Assembly (NCBI GenBank): GCA_964420925.1
Contig: CAYQVB010000083.1
Coordinates: 1-20,107 of the forward strand
Length of the DNA stretch: 20,107 nt
Direction: 5' to 3'
Origin: JAJEAD01 sp964420925
GTDB taxonomy: Bacteria > Pseudomonadota > Gammaproteobacteria > HK1
In this document: positions 15,576-20,107 of the stretch, piece by piece
How positions within the stretch are numbered: the stretch's first letter is position 1
Layout of the letters: every line of letters starts with the position of its first letter
Translations under genes and position numbers: made by a program
Notes under the pieces: generated by a model
Database searches by the model: none
The model's input: only the letters and a program-made list of their open reading frames with translations
Told to the model about the DNA's origin: nothing

Positions 15576-16673
15576 ATGTCGGAACTCAAAGTCATCTCCG
15601 CCGACTCCCACGTACAGGAGGACCCCCTCCTGTACCGCGAGCGAGTCCCCCGGAAGTACCGTGACCGGGTTCCGCACCTGGAGGAGCGGGACGGCGCGCG
15701 CTACTACGTGATGGAGGGCAAGAAGCCGCGCCGGCTGGACGTCGCGGACAGCGCGGCCACGAGCGAGGACCGGGAGCGGGAGTTCCGTTCCGACCCGAGC
15801 GGCGGCCGCGATCTCGACCGGCGCATCGAGGACATGCGCAGGGACGGAATCGACGCCGAGGTGATCTACGCGAACGAGACCCTGGCCCTCTACATGTCGC
15901 CGGATCCCGAGTACCAGATGTGCGTGGCAAGAGCCTTCAACGACTGGGCGATGGAGCTTTTCGGACCCCATTCGGACCGCTTCGTTCCGGTGGCGGCGCT
16001 TCCGGTATCCGACATCGACGCCGCCGTGAAGGAGGTCGAGCGGATTGCGCACCTCGGCTACCGCAGCGTCAAGATTCCGATCACCGTTAAGGGCCGGCCC
16101 TACAACCGGCCGGCGTACGAGCGTCTGTGGGCGGCGGTGGAAGATGCCGGACTGGTCCTTGCGCTGCACGCGTTCACGAACGACCACGATCTGTACCCCG
16201 AGGACTGGGGGGAGCTGGAAGGAGTGGGAGGCGCTCTGGACTTCATGGTCATGCGCATGGCCGACGGGATGAGCCCCATCTCCCTGCTCATCAGCGCAGG
16301 GGTGCCGATGCGGCACCCCGAACTCAAGTTCGTGGTGGTGGAGTGCGGCGCCGGGTGGCTCGCCTGGCTGCTCTACGCCCTCGACGAGCAGTACGAAAAG
16401 AAACACATGTGGATCCAGCCCAAGCTTGACCTGCGCCCGAGCGAGTACTTCGCGCGCCAGGGCTACGTCACCTTCGGAGACGACCCGAGCGCGCTCGGCA
16501 ACCTGGACATGACGGGCGCCGGAAACCTGATGTGGGGCAGCGACTATCCCCACGACGAAGGCACCTTCCCCCACTCGCGTGCGGTGATCGAGCGCACCTT
16601 CGCGGGAGTTCCGGAGGCGGCCAAGCGCCGCATCGTCCACGACAACGCGGCCGCCCTCTACGGTTTCGACTGA
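15576..16673 (+). CDS. amidohydrolase family 2 (metal-dependent hydrolase/decarboxylase)
   Basis: This 365-residue TIM-barrel enzyme belongs to the amidohydrolase-related group that includes ACMSD-type decarboxylases and many uncharacterised hydrolases. Visible metal-site elements are D10-x-H12 in ISADSHVQED (the form DSH replaces the HxH of classic amidohydrolases, as often in this group), H198 in LALHAFT, and D323 with H326 in WGSDYPHDEGTFP. ATG 15576 is preferred to one ten codons earlier because GAGG lies six bases before it and homologous proteins begin near the DSH strand. Expected location is cytoplasmic. LLM monooxygenases and amidohydrolase-2 enzymes often co-occur in degradation clusters, so the two may act in sequence. 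The gene lies directly upstream of selD. Confidence 0.9.
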   Translation: MSELKVISADSHVQEDPLLYRERVPRKYRDRVPHLEERDGARYYVMEGKKPRRLDVADSAATSEDREREFRSDPSGGRDLDRRIEDMRRDGIDAEVIYANETLALYMSPDPEYQMCVARAFNDWAMELFGPHSDRFVPVAALPVSDIDAAVKEVERIAHLGYRSVKIPITVKGRPYNRPAYERLWAAVEDAGLVLALHAFTNDHDLYPEDWGELEGVGGALDFMVMRMADGMSPISLLISAGVPMRHPELKFVVVECGAGWLAWLLYALDEQYEKKHMWIQPKLDLRPSEYFARQGYVTFGDDPSALGNLDMTGAGNLMWGSDYPHDEGTFPHSRAVIERTFAGVPEAAKRRIVHDNAAALYGFD

Positions 16674-16694
16674 GCGCGGCGCGGCCGGCGGAGG

Positions 16695-16711
16695 CCGGAA
16701 ATGGTTTCCGG
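16695..16711 (+). other. stem-loop after the amidohydrolase gene
   Basis: CCGGAAA-TGG-TTTCCGG is a perfect 7-bp stem with a 3-base loop, 21 bases after the amidohydrolase stop and about 65 bases before selD. No T-run follows, so it is either a weak terminator or a transcript-processing site between the two genes. Confidence 0.4.
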
Positions 16712-16776
16712 AACAATTCACGGGCCTTCGTATTCGCGCAATCCCCCGCGCTCATGCGCGGTCGATTGAACGCCGG

Positions 16777-19008
16777 GTGAACGGGGACCGGGATTCGGCG
16801 TCGGGGCCGCGCCCGGTCGGCACGGACGTGGTCCTCGTCGGCGGGGGCCACAGCCATGTCGAGGTCCTGCGACGCTTCGCCATGACCCCGCCGCCCGGAG
16901 TGCGCGTCACCCTCGTCAGCCAGGACCTGCTGACTCCGTACTCCGGGATGCTGCCGGGGCTGGTTGCCGGGCACTACCGCCACGAGGAGGCGCACATCGA
17001 TCTCCGCAACCTCGCGAGCTTTGCCGGGGCTCGCCTCTACCACGGAACGGCGCGGGGGCTCGACCTCGAACGGGGGCTGGTGCAGGTCAAGGGGCGCCCG
17101 CCGGTCGCCTTCGACTTCCTTTCGCTCGACATCGGCTCGCTTCCCAACCGCGACCGGATCGAAGGTGCGGCGCAGTGGGCGATGCCGGTCAAGCCGGTGG
17201 ACGTCTTTCTCGAGCGCCTCGCCGCCCTGGAGGAACGGGTTCGGCGCGAGCGCGCTCCGCTTCGTGTGCTGATCATCGGCGCCGGCGCCGGGGGGGTCGA
17301 GCTGGCTCTCTCGCTGGACCGGCGGCTGGGGAAAGCGGCACGCTTCGATCGGCCCCGCATCACGATCGTCTGTGCAGACTCGGAAGTGCTGCCGGGGCAC
17401 GGAGCGGGAGCCCGGCGTCGCCTGCGCGCGGCGCTCTCGGCCGCCGGGATCGAGCTTCGATGCGATCACCGGGTGAGCGCGCTGTCGGAGGGCGAGGCGA
17501 GGTTCGCGGGCGCCCCGTCCATCGGTTTCGATGCCGCGGTGCTCGTGACCCACGCCTCCGCCGCCCCATGGCTCGCCGACACCGGCCTCGACCTGGACGC
17601 GATGGGCTTCGTGCGGGTGCGTGACACGCTGCAATCCACCTCGCACCCCAACGTGTTCGCGACCGGCGACATCGCCGCGTTCACCCCGCGTCCGCTCGCC
17701 AAGTCGGGCGTGTACGCGGTGCGGGCCGGTCCGGTGCTCGCCGAGAACCTGAGAAGAACGGCAACCGGGGAGAACCCGGAGCCCTTTCGCGCCCAGCGCC
17801 GTACGCTTGCCCTGATCTCCACCGGCCGCCCCCACGCGGTGGCCTCGTGGGGCGGCCTCGCCCTCCAGGGACAGTGGGTGTGGCGGCTCAAGGACTGGAT
17901 CGATCGGCGCTGGATGCGCCGCTACCAGGAGCTGCCGTCCATGAGCGCCCCGGCTCCCGGAGTCCCCGGCGAAGCGGCGCCGGCCGACGCGATGCACTGC
18001 GGCGGCTGCGGCGCGAAAGTGGCGAGCCCCGTCCTGAGCGCGGCGCTCGCCCGCATCGACCCGGGGACGCGCCGCGACGTGATTGTCGGCCTGGGCACCC
18101 CCGACGATGCCGCGATCCTCGAAACGCCGCCCGGAACCCTTCTCGTGCAATCGGTCGATCACTTCCGGCCCTTCGTGGACGACCCCTATGTCTTCGGCCA
18201 CGTCACCGCGGTGCACTGTCTGAGCGACCTCTTCGCGATGGGCGCGCAGGCGCACTCCGCGCAGGCGATGGTGACTCTCGCCTACGGTCGCGCCGACAAG
18301 CAGGAGGAGGAGTTGTTCCAGCTCCTTTCCGGCGCGACGGAAGCCCTCCGGGAGGCGGGCGCGGCGCTCGTGGGAGGCCACACCGGAGAGGGTCCCGAAG
18401 CGTCGTTCGGGCTCGCGGTGAACGGATTCGTCGCCTCCGGCGCGGTGCTGCGCAAGGGCGGTGCCCGCCCCGGAGACCGTCTGGTACTCACCAAGGCGCT
18501 CGGCACCGGGGTGATACTCGCGGCCGACATGAGGGCTCGGGCCGGCGCGGGGACGCTTCAGGGCGCGCTCGCCTCGATGCGGCTTTCGAATCGTATCGGG
18601 GCGGAATTGCTCGCCGCCCACGGAGCGAGCGGCTGCACGGACATCAGCGGCTTCGGACTGCTCGGCCACCTCGTCGAGATCCTTGAGGCATCCGGAGTGC
18701 GCGCCCGAATCGACACCGCTCTGATTCCCCTTCTGCCCGGCGCGGGGGAACTGCTCGAGCGGGGATTCCGAAGCACCCTTCACCCGGGGAACGAGGCATT
18801 CAAGGCCCGCCTCGGCCGGCGCAGCACCCATCCGGACGGTCCTCCCATCCTCTACGACCCCCAGACTTCCGGAGGACTGCTCGCGAGCGTCCCCGAGAAG
18901 TGCGCGGGCGCATGCGTTCTCGCGCTGCAGGAGGCGGGCTACGAGGACGCGGCGACGATCGGCGAGGTGCTGCCGGGAAGAGGCGGACCTCTCGTCGAAA
19001 TCGACTGA
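16777..19008 (+). CDS. selD: selenide, water dikinase (SelD) fused to N-terminal FAD/NAD(P) oxidoreductase
   Basis: This 743-residue two-domain protein has an N-terminal part (about 15-375) resembling pyridine-nucleotide-disulphide/NADH dehydrogenase enzymes: dinucleotide motif VLVGGGHSHVEV (19-30), second motif IIGAGAGGVELA (166-177), and the FAD-contacting NVFATGDIA (292-300, D298). The C-terminal part (about 406-743) is SelD, which makes selenophosphate from selenide and ATP. Its active-site loop reads HCGGCGAKV, with C411 and K414 at the places of E. coli Cys17 and Lys20; Cys is used, not Sec. Downstream PDDAAIL, SVDHFRPFVDDPY, GGHTGEGPE and DPQTSGG are SelD signatures. The start is GTG at 16777 without a clear ribosome site, so it is uncertain. 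The fusion architecture is known in bacteria; the oxidoreductase may supply reduced selenium to SelD, which is inference. Confidence 0.95.
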   Translation: MNGDRDSASGPRPVGTDVVLVGGGHSHVEVLRRFAMTPPPGVRVTLVSQDLLTPYSGMLPGLVAGHYRHEEAHIDLRNLASFAGARLYHGTARGLDLERGLVQVKGRPPVAFDFLSLDIGSLPNRDRIEGAAQWAMPVKPVDVFLERLAALEERVRRERAPLRVLIIGAGAGGVELALSLDRRLGKAARFDRPRITIVCADSEVLPGHGAGARRRLRAALSAAGIELRCDHRVSALSEGEARFAGAPSIGFDAAVLVTHASAAPWLADTGLDLDAMGFVRVRDTLQSTSHPNVFATGDIAAFTPRPLAKSGVYAVRAGPVLAENLRRTATGENPEPFRAQRRTLALISTGRPHAVASWGGLALQGQWVWRLKDWIDRRWMRRYQELPSMSAPAPGVPGEAAPADAMHCGGCGAKVASPVLSAALARIDPGTRRDVIVGLGTPDDAAILETPPGTLLVQSVDHFRPFVDDPYVFGHVTAVHCLSDLFAMGAQAHSAQAMVTLAYGRADKQEEELFQLLSGATEALREAGAALVGGHTGEGPEASFGLAVNGFVASGAVLRKGGARPGDRLVLTKALGTGVILAADMRARAGAGTLQGALASMRLSNRIGAELLAAHGASGCTDISGFGLLGHLVEILEASGVRARIDTALIPLLPGAGELLERGFRSTLHPGNEAFKARLGRRSTHPDGPPILYDPQTSGGLLASVPEKCAGACVLALQEAGYEDAATIGEVLPGRGGPLVEID

Positions 19009-19187
19009 GAGAGCCCGCCCCGCGCGAGAACGGGGTTTGGCCGGGGTGACGGCGCCCGGACGGAGGCGGGAGCACACCTCACGCGGCATGAGACCGGTGG
19101 CGACGGCGGCGCCCGTGGTGCGGCGCCCCGGCGCGCAACGCGTCACCGGCCGGGACGCCGTGCCGAAGCCGGTCCGGAACGCCTGCG

Positions 19188-19206
19188 CTTTTCGGAAAAC
19201 CGAAAG
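19188..19206. other. AT-rich stem-loop between selD and DUF1127 gene
   Basis: CTTTTCGG-AAAA-CCGAAAG forms a stem of about 7 bp with a 4-base loop in the 296-base gap between selD and the DUF1127 gene. It has no T-run after it on the + strand. It could end the selD transcript weakly or be a protein site; a promoter for the DUF1127 gene is expected downstream, but only a weak CATAAA hexamer near 19252 is seen. Confidence 0.3.
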
Positions 19207-19304
19207 ACGCCCACCGGAAAGCACCAATTTCCCCATTCCCCCGCATCGGGCATAAAGCATCTCGACCACTTGCTACGAGCGGCGCACACGCCAAGGAGAA
19301 TCCC

Positions 19305-19691
19305 ATGAACCATCAACATCGCTCTGCGACGGGAACTCGGGAAGCAGTGATGGACACCGGCGTTTTCCCGGGACTCATCGGGCTGACGGAGCCGCTGACC
19401 GAACTGGTCTCCGGCGCGATCGCCGCCTTGCGCGGGCTGCGCTCGAGCCTGCGGGAGAAGGCGCATCGCCGGCGCACCCTCGACGCCCTCAAGCGTCTCG
19501 ACCCGCGGATGCTCGCCGACATCGGCCTCGAGCGGGGAGATCTGATCGAGGTGGCGGGCCGGAACCTCCCCCTCGACGAGCTCGCACGGCGCCGCCACGC
19601 ACACCCGACGCGGTGGAGAGGCCATCTCGACACCGTGGCGACATCCCGGCGTTCCGCCGTCAATGACGAGCACTTCCGCCTCGTCGCCTGA
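19305..19691 (+). CDS. DUF1127 (YjiS-like) domain protein
   Basis: This 128-residue, Arg-rich protein has a DUF1127 motif at about 40-88, seen as RTLDALKRLDPRMLADIGLE followed by RGDLIEVAGRNL. Stand-alone DUF1127 proteins are usually about 50-75 residues; this one has a 40-residue N-terminal and a 40-residue C-terminal extension with no recognised motif. In some alphaproteobacteria small DUF1127 proteins affect RNA turnover and phosphate or carbon metabolism; the function of this longer form is unknown. AAGGAG lies six bases before ATG 19305. A strong intrinsic terminator follows 26 bases after the stop, so it is probably a single-gene unit. Confidence 0.85.
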   Translation: MNHQHRSATGTREAVMDTGVFPGLIGLTEPLTELVSGAIAALRGLRSSLREKAHRRRTLDALKRLDPRMLADIGLERGDLIEVAGRNLPLDELARRRHAHPTRWRGHLDTVATSRRSAVNDEHFRLVA

Positions 19692-19716
19692 CCCCCTCCT
19701 CACAGGCGCCGAGACG

Positions 19717-19757
19717 AGAGCCCCCTTCCGGGGACGGAAGGGGGCTCTTTCCTTTCT
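19717..19757 (+). terminator. intrinsic (Rho-independent) terminator after DUF1127 gene
   Basis: GAGCCCCCTTCC (19718-19729) pairs perfectly with GGAAGGGGGCTC (19736-19747) around a GGGGAC loop and is followed by TTTCCTTTCT. The outer A-T pair extends the stem. This is the clearest intrinsic terminator in the window. Confidence 0.88.
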
Positions 19758-19906
19758 GAGGTCCGTTTGGACACCTCCCGATGACGAGTCCTCCCCTCGT
19801 CTCGACCCCGGCATCCAGGTCGAGGCGCCGCGTGAGGGGTTGCCCGGGTTCTGGTACCCGGAACATTTCACGCTTCCACGGCATCGGCCTCGACTCGTCG
19901 TTTTGC

Positions 19907-20069
19907 GTGGATGCCCGCTTCCGCGGGAATGACGGGAACACACGACTCGAACGCGCGTACTGCCTCGATACTCCTTGCGCAACAGCGGGGCAGGTCCCCT
20001 GGCCACGGCAGGCTTCCGCTGGAATGACGAAAACCCCTTCCCGTCATTCCCGCGGAAGCGGGCATCCAC
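19907..20069 (+). repeat. MITE/REP-like element, copy B, with 30-bp perfect terminal inverted repeats
   Basis: This 163-base element begins GTGGATGCCCGCTTCCGCGG at 19907. Its left 30 bases (19907-19936) are the exact reverse complement of its right 30 bases (20040-20069). A third, inner copy (about 20011-20029, one mismatch) pairs with the right end to make a long hairpin with an AT-containing loop. It carries no gene. The interior aligns with copy A at 13507-13675 in the same orientation. Such elements depend on a transposase encoded elsewhere. The 150 bases between the terminator and this element hold no feature beyond a short CCGGGT/ACCCGG inverted repeat near 19845-19861. Confidence 0.85.
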
Positions 20070-20107
20070 CCGAGCCGTCCGGGTCGCGTTGGAAGCACCG
20101 CTTCGGC

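Noticed and set aside
16468..19269. A 933-residue open frame on the - strand across selD
   Set aside because: It lies opposite the well-supported selD fusion and the end of the amidohydrolase, is Arg/Gly/His-rich and has no family motif. Long antisense frames are expected in GC-rich genes.

Overview
The window is GC-rich DNA with third codon positions almost all G or C. It comes from a bacterium, most likely a proteobacterium, judging by the TRAP transporter, a DUF1127 protein, an NAD(P)H-dehydrogenase-like/SelD fusion and dispersed REP/MITE-like repeats. No 16S gene or other species marker is present, so the lineage stays open. I see no CRISPR array, phage gene, transposase gene or transcription factor gene.

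Left part (1 to about 11160): a catabolic region. A PhyH-family Fe(II)/2-oxoglutarate dioxygenase (168-1001, +) faces an M20-peptidase-like protein (1189-2493, -) whose catalytic Glu pair and distal His are missing. An aldo/keto reductase follows (2811-3887, +). Then comes what looks like a sugar-acid uptake and breakdown module. A complete tripartite TRAP transporter is present but split: the large permease dctM (3936-5219, -) lies apart from dctQ (9507-9989, -) and dctP (8291-9277, -). Between them, on the opposite strand, sit a D-erythronate-dehydrogenase-like enzyme (5480-6472, +) and an IlvD/Edd-type aldonate dehydratase (6510-8240, +). A zinc alcohol dehydrogenase (10045-11157, -) heads the dctQ-dctP transcription unit. 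Together these suggest import of a sugar acid (aldonate or tetronate) followed by oxidation and dehydration. The exact substrate cannot be read from the sequence.

Right part (about 11500 to 20107): a selenocysteine region. It holds selB (11503-13434), the selenocysteine tRNA selC with anticodon UCA and encoded CCA (13865-13959), and a selenophosphate synthetase fused to an N-terminal FAD/NAD(P) oxidoreductase (16777-19008). A flavin-dependent luciferase-like monooxygenase and a metal-dependent amidohydrolase lie between selC and selD on the same strand. selA and any UGA-containing selenoprotein are absent from the window. A DUF1127 protein with a strong intrinsic terminator ends the gene-bearing part.

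Two diverged copies of a roughly 165 bp MITE/REP-like element with terminal inverted repeats lie in the same orientation at 13507-13675 and 19907-20069. They bracket selC, the luciferase-like gene, the amidohydrolase, selD and the DUF1127 gene.

The best candidates for something undescribed are: the possible role of the two enzymes embedded between selC and selD; the degenerate M20 protein; and the split, strand-interleaved transporter/catabolic cluster.
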